Origin: Tenuifilaceae bacterium CYCD
GTDB taxonomy: Bacteria; Bacteroidota; Bacteroidia; Bacteroidales; Tenuifilaceae
NCBI GenBank assembly: GCA_036322835.1
Contig: AP027304.1
Span: 1,922,001-1,986,000, forward strand
Reading direction: 5' to 3'
DNA length: 64,000 bases
Below the pieces are notes generated by a model. It was not told the origin of the DNA. It searched no databases and saw only the letters and a list, made by a program, of their open reading frames with translations. Numbering within the stretch: the first letter of the stretch is position 1; every line of letters starts with the position of its first letter. A program made the position numbers and the translations under genes. Positions 44,671 through 52,371 of this stretch are shown piece by piece.

Positions 44671-45771
44671 TTAATCGGCCTTAACAACTGTTGTTTCGTT
44701 AGTGTCGATGTTTATTAGTCTGTAATTTTTTTGCCCCATGCCAAGTTCATAGGCATACTCAATTTGTCGGAGTCCACTTACATTATTTGCTTTAAGAAAT
44801 GGATCGGAACAGTGATGCGCTTTGGCTACCAAATCATGGCTGGCTTTTTCTATTGCAACAATATCGGTCGATGCAAGTATTCCAATGTTTGGAACAAAAG
44901 GTTTTCCTGGATTTTTTGAACAGTCACACGATGTTGAAATGTCAACCAATACATTAATATATACCATTTTCTTGTATCGGTCGTGAATGGCCTTGGCGTA
45001 TTCTACTAAACGTTCACAAAAAATAGTTTGTACATCCTCTTTTTCTTTTGGGTAGCGTAAAGCATCGTTAGGGCAAACATCAATGCATTTGCCACAGCCA
45101 GTGCATTTTTCTACATCAATTGTAAACGGATTTGTGGTTATTGCATTAGCAGGGCATTCTAAGGCACAACTATCGCAGTTGGTGCAGCGGTTATGGTCGC
45201 AAACCGGAAAGTTATTCCTATGCATTGCCAATTTCCCTTTAGGGGTGGCAAATCCCATGGATATATTCTTGATAGCCCCACCAAAGCCTGAAGAGCCGTG
45301 TCCTTTAAAGTGCGAAATGATTAGGAATGAGTTGTAATTGTCGAGATTTTTGCCAAAGAAAAATTTACGGTAATGCTGGCAGCCCTCAACGTTTTCGATA
45401 ACCATTTCGCCTTCCGAGTCTAAAATATCTATAGGTGCATAGGTAAAACCATGGCTTTTTGCCAATTCTATATGGCTTTCGGTTTGTTGACGTGGACTTT
45501 TGTATAGTACGTTGGTTTCTATAAAAGTACCTTTGCAGTCCAGAACAACATCCTTAAATAGTTCTGGTTTTACATAGTATGTATTTCCCTCCTCGCCGAA
45601 GTGAACCTTAACACCAACTTTCCCATCGAGTTCTTTCGCGATAGTTTGGTATATTTTCATAAAACCCTCGGGGGTGATTTTGTCAGTAAAGTATACTGCT
45701 GATTCATTTTTGGAGCTTGAGCATCCGGTTAATGCGATTATGCCAAGCAGAAAAATCGATATTCTTTTCAT
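44671..45771 (-). CDS. DUF362 family 4Fe-4S lipoprotein
   Basis: A lipobox LTGC (Cys17) marks a lipoprotein. The DUF362 region (about 50-340) holds an inserted bacterial ferredoxin with two CxxCxxCxxxC clusters: CTNCDSCALECP and CTGCGKCIDVCP. Ferredoxin-bearing DUF362 proteins are common in anaerobes but their role is unsettled. Being lipid-anchored outside the cytoplasm with two iron-sulfur clusters is unusual and suggests an envelope redox function (inference). Confidence 0.82.
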   Translation of the reverse strand: MKRISIFLLGIIALTGCSSSKNESAVYFTDKITPEGFMKIYQTIAKELDGKVGVKVHFGEEGNTYYVKPELFKDVVLDCKGTFIETNVLYKSPRQQTESHIELAKSHGFTYAPIDILDSEGEMVIENVEGCQHYRKFFFGKNLDNYNSFLIISHFKGHGSSGFGGAIKNISMGFATPKGKLAMHRNNFPVCDHNRCTNCDSCALECPANAITTNPFTIDVEKCTGCGKCIDVCPNDALRYPKEKEDVQTIFCERLVEYAKAIHDRYKKMVYINVLVDISTSCDCSKNPGKPFVPNIGILASTDIVAIEKASHDLVAKAHHCSDPFLKANNVSGLRQIEYAYELGMGQKNYRLINIDTNETTVVKAD

Positions 45772-45828
45772 CTTAAATTAGTTATGTTTTTGGGAGAATC
45801 TCTTCGTAAATTTAATGAAAAAAAACTC

Positions 45829-46533
45829 TTATAAATTGTTTGACGATGATGGAAATGTTTCTATTAAATTTCTGATGTTCTTATGTAGTTCCCGTACCGC
45901 TTTTTGATGAAATATTGGGTAGAGTCTTTTTTCCCTGAATCTAGAATGGTTACGGTATCGGGTTGCTTGCGAAATTAATGTTTCCCCGTCTTTTGTTTCT
46001 GTGAGTTTTATCTCCTGAGTACCCATCGACATACCATTTTCTAGGTAGCAAAACTGTATGGTTTTATTGTCTTCATCAACCTTCGTAACCTCAAGCGCAA
46101 CCCCAATATTCTTAATTCCGCCCAAAAGTTTAAGATTTAAATAAACTATCTCGCCCTCTTTAAAGCCCTGATAATCGTCATCGCTGTAGAAAACTCTATT
46201 CAATTTACTGGAGTACAAAAATCCAAACGAAACCATTTTGCCACTGAATTCATCTCTAGGCTTCAGATACTTTAACTTGTTCCAAACGCTTTGGATCTTT
46301 TCTTTTATGGGATGATTTGTTTCTTGGAAGCTGTAGCTGCTGGAGTCTTGCTCCGAATAGCATGCCGATTTTAGGTCGCTGAAATATACTGCGCCTTTTT
46401 TATGTTGTTGCTTAACAAGTTGTCTGACTTTTTTTTGAGCAATGCGCTTAAAATCAACGGAACTCAATGGGAGCTGAGCGTGACTGCTAAAACCAAAAAT
46501 CATTATAAAAAGAATTGTTATCAGTTTTTCCAT
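45829..46533 (-). CDS. Hypothetical secreted protein
   Basis: The 234-residue protein starts with a signal peptide (MEKLITILFIMIFGFSSHAQ). The mature part has a helical region rich in basic residues, then a beta-rich core (FGFLYSSKLNRVFYS, GEIVYLNLKLLGGIKNIGVA, QEIKLTETKDGETLISQ) and a C-terminal helix. The strand-helix order resembles SRPBCC/DUF1990-like ligand-binding folds, but this is a weak impression. It stands alone, with the ECF sigma gene divergent to it, and could belong to that regulon. Confidence 0.6.
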   Translation of the reverse strand: MEKLITILFIMIFGFSSHAQLPLSSVDFKRIAQKKVRQLVKQQHKKGAVYFSDLKSACYSEQDSSSYSFQETNHPIKEKIQSVWNKLKYLKPRDEFSGKMVSFGFLYSSKLNRVFYSDDDYQGFKEGEIVYLNLKLLGGIKNIGVALEVTKVDEDNKTIQFCYLENGMSMGTQEIKLTETKDGETLISQATRYRNHSRFREKRLYPIFHQKAVRELHKNIRNLIETFPSSSNNL

Positions 46534-46694
46534 AGTTGGGTTTTAGTGAGATTGCCGTTTTATTTCTAATTTAATAGATTTTGCAAATGTATAAGTTTTT
46601 TTACTTAAGATTTTTTGAATATTGAGTGATAGATGATTTTATTTTGTAACAAATTAGCCTTTGATTATACTAAATATTAAAACTAAGTTTTTTT

Positions 46695-47210
46695 ATGATT
46701 AATAAGGAGGAGCAATTTAAGCAAATTGTTGATCAGAACAAGGAGAGGATACTGCGCATTTGCAGGTTTTATGCTCCGTCGGAGGAGGATTGCAAGGATA
46801 TGTATCAGGAGGTTTTGATCAATGTTTGGAAGAGTTTAGAAAAGTTTAGAGGAGACTCCGAGATTGGAACCTGGATATATAGAATCGCTGTAAACACCTC
46901 GTTGACTTTTGCTGGGAAGCTGTATAAACGGATGAAACTTAACATTGATGTTGAAACCTCTGGCCTAAAATATTTGCTTGATGAGGATAAAGATGAAGTT
47001 CTAGTTAAGGAGAGTAGACTTCAGGAACTCCAGGTTCAACTTAATCAGCTGACGGTAATAGATAAAGCGTTGATGGGACTCGTTCTTGAGGGATTGTCAA
47101 CCAAGGAAATTGCTGATGTGATTGGTATAACCGAGCCTAATGTTCGAGTAAAAATCCATAGGATAAAGGAAGATTTAAGAGTTAGTATGAAAGGAGGCGG
47201 TTATGAATAA
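46695..47210 (+). CDS. ECF-type RNA polymerase sigma factor
   Basis: Region 2 is seen in DMYQEVLINVWKSLEKFRGD and the following IGTWIYRIAVNTSLTF. Region 4 has LEGLSTKEIADVIGITEPNV and RVKIHRIKEDLR, the helix-turn-helix for the -35 site. At 171 residues it has no extra domain. It overlaps the next gene by 8 bp, typical of translational coupling with an anti-sigma factor. Confidence 0.93.
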   Translation: MINKEEQFKQIVDQNKERILRICRFYAPSEEDCKDMYQEVLINVWKSLEKFRGDSEIGTWIYRIAVNTSLTFAGKLYKRMKLNIDVETSGLKYLLDEDKDEVLVKESRLQELQVQLNQLTVIDKALMGLVLEGLSTKEIADVIGITEPNVRVKIHRIKEDLRVSMKGGGYE

Positions 47211-47781
47211 TGGAATAGAAAATAATGATTTTAAAGCAATGGGTTTAAATAACGATATGGACTCACTTATTGCAAACTTGAGGAAGGAAGATTCCCGAAA
47301 CCTTAAACTGATGCGCAATTTTAAATGGATTTATCTTGTAATGATTGTTTTATATGCATTATTGATGGTGGTTAATCCCGATCCCGATTTGGAATTGCAC
47401 CATAGGCTTACAGGTGTTTGCTATGTGGTTGCATTTGGTTTGTTCGTTCTAATTTTTCGTAAATACCATAAGGAGTACAGCGAGGTGGATTATTCCCTAC
47501 CAGTAGTTGAAATGCTCACTAAGGCTGCTAAAAGATATAAGTTTAGGTGGAAAAGTATTTTAATTTGTATGCCATCAATAATACTGATTGATATTGGTGT
47601 TGTTCTGTCCGATTTTTTTGCAATTCCAGAAATTGATTGGAGTAGTATTATCAATTTTCAACTTATTTATTTTGGCTTAATGATAATTAGCGGATTTGCT
47701 GGATATATTATTTGGAGAGTGCGACAAAAACCTCTCTACGAAGGAGCAATGCAATTGCTAAAAGAGTTACAGAATAGTTAG
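47203..47781 (+). CDS. Membrane protein co-expressed with the ECF sigma factor (candidate anti-sigma factor)
   Basis: The 192-residue protein has a polar N-terminus of about 45 residues (MDSLIANLRKEDSRNLKLMR) and four membrane helices in two pairs (about 46-60, 71-88, 118-136, 150-172). I do not recognise a known anti-sigma domain. Its overlap with the sigma gene and the cytoplasmic N-terminal helix before the membrane are the usual layout for a sigma-binding membrane protein. It ends at a strong terminator. Confidence 0.65.
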   Translation: MNNGIENNDFKAMGLNNDMDSLIANLRKEDSRNLKLMRNFKWIYLVMIVLYALLMVVNPDPDLELHHRLTGVCYVVAFGLFVLIFRKYHKEYSEVDYSLPVVEMLTKAAKRYKFRWKSILICMPSIILIDIGVVLSDFFAIPEIDWSSIINFQLIYFGLMIISGFAGYIIWRVRQKPLYEGAMQLLKELQNS

Positions 47782-47785
47782 AATC

Positions 47786-47812
47786 TTAGGGGGCAATGCC
47801 CCCTAATTTATT
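47786..47812. terminator. Intrinsic terminator after the sigma operon
   Basis: A near-perfect palindrome TTAGGGGGC-AAT-GCCCCCTAA is followed by TTTATTTTA. Its right side runs into the ruvC stop, so it probably also ends transcripts coming from the ruvC side. Confidence 0.9.
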
Positions 47813-48389
47813 TTACCCTATTAGGATTTTGTTTGGCAAATGCTTCCCAACTCGATACTTTGCCTGCGTCTCCCAATGCGCTGGATTGTTGATAGAAGTG
47901 ACATACTGCTGCGGCTAATCCGTCGGTTGCATCAAAATATTCCTGGGCAAAGTCCTTCTCCTTTAGTATTGTTTTAAGCATTGTAGCTACCTGTTCTTTT
48001 GATGCGCTTCCAATACCAGTTATTGATTGCTTAATTTTACGTGGCGCATACTCGAAGATAGGGATAGAGCGGGATAGCACTGCTGCCATTGCGACTCCTT
48101 GTGCTCTGCCCAGTTTTAGCATACTTTGAACATTTTTTCCAAAAAATGGTGCTTCAATAGCAACTTCATCGGGTAAGTACTGATCAACCAGCATTTGAAC
48201 TCGCTCGTATATGGCTTTAAGTTTAAGGTAATGATCGCCATACTTCCCCAGTTCAATAACTCCAAGTACTACCAGTTTCATGCTATTCTTACCACTCCCT
48301 CGAATTATTCCATATCCTAGAATATTTGTCCCAGGATCAATTCCAAGAATTATTTTCTCTTTGTTTTCTGATTGCTTGTTTATCGCCAT
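47808..48389 (-). CDS. ruvC: Crossover junction endodeoxyribonuclease RuvC
   Basis: RuvC cuts Holliday junctions as a dimer. Catalytic acidic residues are in ILGIDPGTNILGYG (Asp18), VAIEAPFFGKN (Glu) and the C-terminal DATDGLAAAVCHFY (Asp pair). The 193 residues are standard. It follows the DMT transporter gene by 4 bp. Confidence 0.95.
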   Translation of the reverse strand: MAINKQSENKEKIILGIDPGTNILGYGIIRGSGKNSMKLVVLGVIELGKYGDHYLKLKAIYERVQMLVDQYLPDEVAIEAPFFGKNVQSMLKLGRAQGVAMAAVLSRSIPIFEYAPRKIKQSITGIGSASKEQVATMLKTILKEKDFAQEYFDATDGLAAAVCHFYQQSSALGDAGKVSSWEAFAKQNPNRVK

Positions 48390-48393
48390 TTTG

Positions 48394-49290
48394 TTACTTT
48401 CCTCTTTCAGTTTTTCCTAGATATTGCTGGAACAAAATTGCACCAATTATGATAAATAACCCAACTAGAGTGGTCCAAATTACTTTCTCCTTTAAAACTA
48501 AACTTACAAACATTAATGCTACAAAAGGAACAAGGTAAGAGAAATTTCCAAGTTTAGCAGTATTAGTAGCGTATTTCATAGCCTTTAACCAAAGCACAAA
48601 AGTTATTCCCATTTCAAAGGCCCCAATATAAATTGATGCCAATAATCCATTCAAAGGAAGTGAGTTAAATCCATCGAACATAAGCGTTGGTACTAAGCAA
48701 AATAAAGTAGCAAAGCCAAAACTCAAAAACAGTTTAACAACCTCATCTCTGTCTTTATCCCTTATATTTATTATCCAGAACGATGCCCATACTATAGAAC
48801 TGATTAATGCAAGTGTTACGCCAAGCGGATTGCTCACAGAGAAAACATCAATGCTTCCTTGCGATGAAATAAAAACAACACCGATAAAACTCAGAAAAAG
48901 CGCAGCAAAGTCGTACCAATGGAGTTTTTGCTTAAGGAAAACTGCTGCAAGCAGCACAAGGATTATTGGCCAAACATAGTTTAAGGGTTGTGCAACTTGT
49001 GCCGGCAATAAGCTGTAAGCTTTGAAAAGTATAAAGTAGTAAAGGAATGGATTCAGAAAGCCTTCCAAGACGGAGTTTAGCAATTGCTTGGGAGGGGATG
49101 ATATTAACTCCTTCCCTTTATTCTGAATTAATAGGATTGTAAAAAGAATAACCGTTGCCCATAACGACGACCAAAACAGAAGTTGCACATAGTTAAACGA
49201 TTTCAACCCAAGTTTGAATGCTGTAGCCGATGTCCCCCAAAAAAGTATTACTAACGAAGCGTATAGGTAAGATTTCTTTTGATTTTCCAA
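48394..49290 (-). CDS. EamA/DMT family transporter
   Basis: The 298-residue protein consists of ten hydrophobic helices in two EamA repeats. The first starts ASLVILFWGTSATAFKLGL and the second LALISSIVWASFWIINIRD. It would export amino acids or other metabolites; the substrate is not deducible. It is upstream of ruvC by 4 bp, probably a read-through pairing without functional meaning. Confidence 0.85.
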   Translation of the reverse strand: MENQKKSYLYASLVILFWGTSATAFKLGLKSFNYVQLLFWSSLWATVILFTILLIQNKGKELISSPPKQLLNSVLEGFLNPFLYYFILFKAYSLLPAQVAQPLNYVWPIILVLLAAVFLKQKLHWYDFAALFLSFIGVVFISSQGSIDVFSVSNPLGVTLALISSIVWASFWIINIRDKDRDEVVKLFLSFGFATLFCLVPTLMFDGFNSLPLNGLLASIYIGAFEMGITFVLWLKAMKYATNTAKLGNFSYLVPFVALMFVSLVLKEKVIWTTLVGLFIIIGAILFQQYLGKTERGK

Positions 49291-49320
49291 TTCTTTTATG
49301 TTTTATGAGTGCAAGATATA

Positions 49321-49348
49321 AAGAAAAAGGTGGTTTTACTACCACCTT
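49321..49348 (-). terminator. Intrinsic terminator before the DMT transporter gene
   Basis: Stem AAGGTGGT/ACCACCTT with a 6-nt loop, followed on the minus strand by TTTTTCTTT. It lies 5 bp past the stop of the membrane protein gene at 49353 and would separate the suf region from ruvC. Confidence 0.85.
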
Positions 49349-49352
49349 GTTT

Positions 49353-49823
49353 CTACTTTATTTCAACATTATATTTTCTTATTGTATCGATAAAATCTCT
49401 GAAATATGTATCGTTATGGACGGTTACACTTGTTTTCCGCGAATCTTTAAGTAGAATAGTTATTCTGATGTGAGCCTTTTTCCTTGAGATTACCGAAATG
49501 CTTTTTAAATTAGTAGTAGGAAAGGATATGTTACTGGTCTTTCTTATTTCAACTAGTTTTATGAATGAGAAAATTAAGTATATAAAAACAGCAATTGATA
49601 ATGTTATATTATAGAAAAACATTGAATCGTTAGGGGTTAAACTGCCATTGATAAAGTGTAAAATTGGTCCTAGCAAAATGAACAGAGCCACAATAAAACT
49701 ATACCAAAATGCCTTTGCATCACGCTGAATAATAATCTCGTTGTCGTCGAATATTATGTTGCCTGTTACAAAGTTACTTCCTGTAAGTAGTTCTTGAAAC
49801 TTGTTACTTTCTTTCAATTCCAT
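49353..49823 (-). CDS. Hypothetical membrane protein with a PH-like tail
   Basis: I do not recognise this 156-residue protein. It has two membrane helices (about 40-58 and 70-90) between a short N-terminal strand region (VTGNIIFDDNEIIIQRDA) and a C-terminal soluble part (ISVISRKKAHIRITILLKDS). This order resembles small bacterial PH-domain membrane proteins. It follows sufT by 9 bp and is the last gene of the SUF transcript, ending at a terminator. Confidence 0.55.
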   Translation of the reverse strand: MELKESNKFQELLTGSNFVTGNIIFDDNEIIIQRDAKAFWYSFIVALFILLGPILHFINGSLTPNDSMFFYNITLSIAVFIYLIFSFIKLVEIRKTSNISFPTTNLKSISVISRKKAHIRITILLKDSRKTSVTVHNDTYFRDFIDTIRKYNVEIK

Positions 49824-49832
49824 AACTCAATT

Positions 49833-50153
49833 CTATAAGAAACCTAACTCTAGCATAGCCTCGTCACTCATGCGGCTTTTGTCCCAAGGTGGGTCGAATG
49901 TTAGTTTGATAATAGCGCCGTTTACACCCTCAATTTTAGATACCTTTTCCTCTACTTCCTCAATCAACTGGTCGGCCATTGGGCAGTTTGGAGCAGTTAG
50001 GGTCATAGTAACGGTAACCTTTCGGTTTTCGTCAACATCAATGTCATAAATCAACCCCAAATCGTAAATATTTACTGGAATTTCAGGGTCGTGAACATTT
50101 TTTAGTGTTTTAACAATATCGGTTTGTATTGCTAGTTCGTCGCGTAGTTCCAT
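49833..50153 (-). CDS. sufT: DUF59/MIP18-family iron-sulfur assembly protein
   Basis: The 106-residue protein has the DUF59 pattern KNVHDPEIPVNIYDLGLIYD and LTAPNCPMADQL with the conserved cysteine, and a final FDPPWDKSRMSDEA. Proteins of this type assist iron-sulfur cluster transfer. Its position at the end of the suf operon supports the call. Confidence 0.92.
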   Translation of the reverse strand: MELRDELAIQTDIVKTLKNVHDPEIPVNIYDLGLIYDIDVDENRKVTVTMTLTAPNCPMADQLIEEVEEKVSKIEGVNGAIIKLTFDPPWDKSRMSDEAMLELGFL

Positions 50154-50195
50154 ATTGATATGCTTTTCAGAAAAACAATCCTGTTTAATTTAAGT

Positions 50196-50624
50196 TTATA
50201 CGTTGTTGCTTTTGGCCTGAAAAGCCAAAGCGTACATTCGCATTTGCTTAACCATTGCCACTAATCCGTTACTGCGGGTAGGCGATAGGTTCTCTTTCAG
50301 CCCAATTTTATCGATAAAGTACAAATCGGCATCAAGAATTTCCTGTGGTGTTCTGTTAGTTAGTACCTTAATGAGTAGAGAAACAATTCCTTTGGTGATA
50401 ATTGCATCGCTATCGGCAGTGAACTGTACTTTGCCATCAACCAAATCGGCATCGAGCCATACTTTGCTCTGGCAGCCCTTAATCAGGTATTGGTCGGTAC
50501 GTTTCTTTTCATCTATTGGAGGTAAATCCTTTCCCAGCTCAATTAACTGCTGATAACGGTCCATCCAATCCTCAAATAAACTAAAATCGTCGATAATACT
50601 ATTCTGAACTTCGTTAAGTGTCAT
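50196..50624 (-). CDS. sufE: Cysteine desulfuration protein SufE
   Basis: SufE accepts persulfide sulfur from SufS and passes it to SufB. The active cysteine is Cys51 in IKGCQSKVWLDAD, the same position as in Escherichia coli. The 142-residue protein ends with a helix rich in alanine. It lies 53 bp after sufS in the same operon. Confidence 0.95.
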   Translation of the reverse strand: MTLNEVQNSIIDDFSLFEDWMDRYQQLIELGKDLPPIDEKKRTDQYLIKGCQSKVWLDADLVDGKVQFTADSDAIITKGIVSLLIKVLTNRTPQEILDADLYFIDKIGLKENLSPTRSNGLVAMVKQMRMYALAFQAKSNNV

Positions 50625-50677
50625 ATTCTTTTTTCTTCAAAGATACGAAATTGATTATTTGGATATAGTTAGTTCAA

Positions 50678-51940
50678 CTAACCAAACATTTCCTTAACCT
50701 TGGCCACACCCTCAACCAATCTGTCAACCTCTTCAAATGTGTTGTAGAATGCCAGCGATGCACGAACTGTTCCATCAATTCCAAAATGGTCGATAACCGG
50801 TTGAGTACAATGGTTGCCTGTACGAACCGCTATTCCCATTTTATCCAATATCATTCCTGTATCGTAAGGGTGTATATCATTTAAAATAAATGATATTATG
50901 GATGCTTTATCCTTGGCTGTTCCAATAATTCTGAGTCCGTCAATTTCAAGTAGTTTCTTTGTAGCATAGTTCAACAGCTCTGTTTCGTAAGAAGTTGCTT
51001 GCTCAATCCCAACTGATTTGTAGTAGTTGATTGCGGTTGCAAGTCCAGCTGCTCCAATGTAATTTGCAGTTCCAGCCTCAAACTTGAATGGCAACTCGTT
51101 GAATGTGGTTTTGGCAAACGATACTGTTGCAATCATATCGCCACCGCCTTGCCAAGGAACCATTTGGTTTAGCCATTTCTCCTTGCCATAAAGCACTCCA
51201 ATTCCTGTTGGGCCGTAAATTTTGTGTCCAGAGAATGCGTAGAAATCGGCATCTAGGTCTTGAACATCAATTATTCCGTGTTTTACACCCTGTGCGCCAT
51301 CAATAAGTACAGGAACATTGTGCCTGTGGGCAATTTCAATTATCTGCTTTATTGGGTTTACTGTACCCAGTGTATTTGAAACATGTGTAACTGAAAGTAT
51401 TCTGGTTTTTGGAGTGATGAGCGATTCAAGCATATCAACTTTAAGTTCTCCGTTCTCATCGAATGGAAGAGCCTTGAGGTTGGCGCCTTTACGCTCACAA
51501 AGTAGTTGCCAAGGAACAATATTAGAGTGATGTTCCATCTCGGTAACAATTACCTCGTCGCCCGATTTTACAAATACCTCGCCAAACGAAAATGCTACCA
51601 AGTTGATTGATGCTGTTGTTCCCGATGTGAAAATAATCTCCGAAGTTTTTTCTGCGTTGAGGAATTCTCTAATCACCTCGCGTGCTTGTTCGTACTCTTC
51701 GGTGGATTCTGCACTTAGCTTATGAACCCCACGATGAATATTTGCATTGATTGAATTGTAAAATTTTTCAATGGTGTTGAGCACAACCTTTGGCTTTTGG
51801 GTTGTTGCACCGTTATCGAAATATACTAGTGGTTTACCATATATCTCACGTTGTAGGATAGGAAAATCCTTCCGAATTTCATTCAAGTTGATGGTTGATG
51901 GTTGATGGTTGATGGTTGAAGATGTTTTCACTTTTGGCAT
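50678..51940 (-). CDS. sufS: Cysteine desulfurase SufS with repeat-derived N-terminus
   Basis: This PLP enzyme removes sulfur from cysteine for cluster assembly. The PLP lysine is in FSGHKIYGPTGIG (about residue 239) and the catalytic cysteine in AVRTGNHCTQP (about 378). From residue 20 on (LNEIRKDFPILQREIYGKPL) it is a normal SufS. The first 19 residues, including TSSTINHQPSTIN, are encoded by the heptamer array at 51887-51921 and have no counterpart in the family. The original start was probably lost when the element entered; the ATG at 51940 or the TTG at 51886 could now serve. Confidence 0.93.
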   Translation of the reverse strand: MPKVKTSSTINHQPSTINLNEIRKDFPILQREIYGKPLVYFDNGATTQKPKVVLNTIEKFYNSINANIHRGVHKLSAESTEEYEQAREVIREFLNAEKTSEIIFTSGTTASINLVAFSFGEVFVKSGDEVIVTEMEHHSNIVPWQLLCERKGANLKALPFDENGELKVDMLESLITPKTRILSVTHVSNTLGTVNPIKQIIEIAHRHNVPVLIDGAQGVKHGIIDVQDLDADFYAFSGHKIYGPTGIGVLYGKEKWLNQMVPWQGGGDMIATVSFAKTTFNELPFKFEAGTANYIGAAGLATAINYYKSVGIEQATSYETELLNYATKKLLEIDGLRIIGTAKDKASIISFILNDIHPYDTGMILDKMGIAVRTGNHCTQPVIDHFGIDGTVRASLAFYNTFEEVDRLVEGVAKVKEMFG

Positions 51941-52370
51941 TTTAAAATTATTAATCTAATTCTTAGATTTATAATAGTTTATAAAACCATTTAGAATTTT
52001 CTTGCATTCTTTTATTTTGTTAATAATCATCACAAATTCAGCATCATCTAAATTAAATAGTTCTTTTGATATTGTAACTTGTGTTTCGACTTCATAAAGC
52101 GAACCACGAGCAATAAAGAGAAACTGTAAAGTATCTTTTGTATGATTTCGACCGATTCCCTCCGCAATATTTGAGGGGATTGAAATGGCGGAACGTCTAA
52201 TTTGCAAACTCAATCCAAATTGCTCAGAAACAGGTAGTTTATTAGTAAAATTGTAAACCAACTTAACCAATTCCTTAGATTCTTTCCAAACTTCCAGATC
52301 TTGATATTCCATTTCAATTCCAATTGAAAATCCATTAACCGTCAACTTTCAACTATCAACTATCAACTCC
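51887..52370. mobile_element. Candidate element: four-helix-bundle gene bracketed by inverted heptamer arrays, inside the suf operon
   Basis: The left array (51887-51921) is four GTTGATG units plus GTTGAAG. The right array (about 52336-52370) reads CAACTTT, CAACTAT, CAACTAT, CAACTCC with one degenerate unit before it. They are the same motif in opposite orientation, and between them lies a single AT-rich gene. The right array ends 1 bp from the sufD stop; the left one overlaps the beginning of sufS. Together they make a 484-bp insertion in an otherwise standard sufB-C-D-S-E order. Mobility is inferred from structure and context, not observed. Confidence 0.6.
51956..52312 (-). CDS. Four-helix-bundle protein of the 23S rRNA-IVP/Avd type
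   Basis: Starting at the ATG at 52312 the protein has 118 residues: MEYQDLEVWKESKELVKLVY, then FGLSLQIRRSAISIPSNIAE and the hallmark GIGRNHTKDTLQFLFIARGS. This is the four-helix-bundle family (TIGR02436, 'S23/IVP') first noted inside 23S rRNA intervening sequences and related to the Avd accessory protein of diversity-generating retroelements. An upstream in-frame ATG at 52345 would start inside the repeat and is less likely. The codon use is more AT-rich than that of the suf genes around it. Confidence 0.88.
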   Translation of the reverse strand: MEYQDLEVWKESKELVKLVYNFTNKLPVSEQFGLSLQIRRSAISIPSNIAEGIGRNHTKDTLQFLFIARGSLYEVETQVTISKELFNLDDAEFVMIINKIKECKKILNGFINYYKSKN

Positions 52371-52371
52371 T

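Noticed and set aside
51956-52312. Diversity-generating retroelement (Avd accessory gene)
   Set aside because: The protein family is related to Avd, but there is no reverse transcriptase, template repeat or variable repeat anywhere in the window.
51887-52370. CRISPR array
   Set aside because: Units are 7 bp, contiguous and without spacers, and no cas genes are present.
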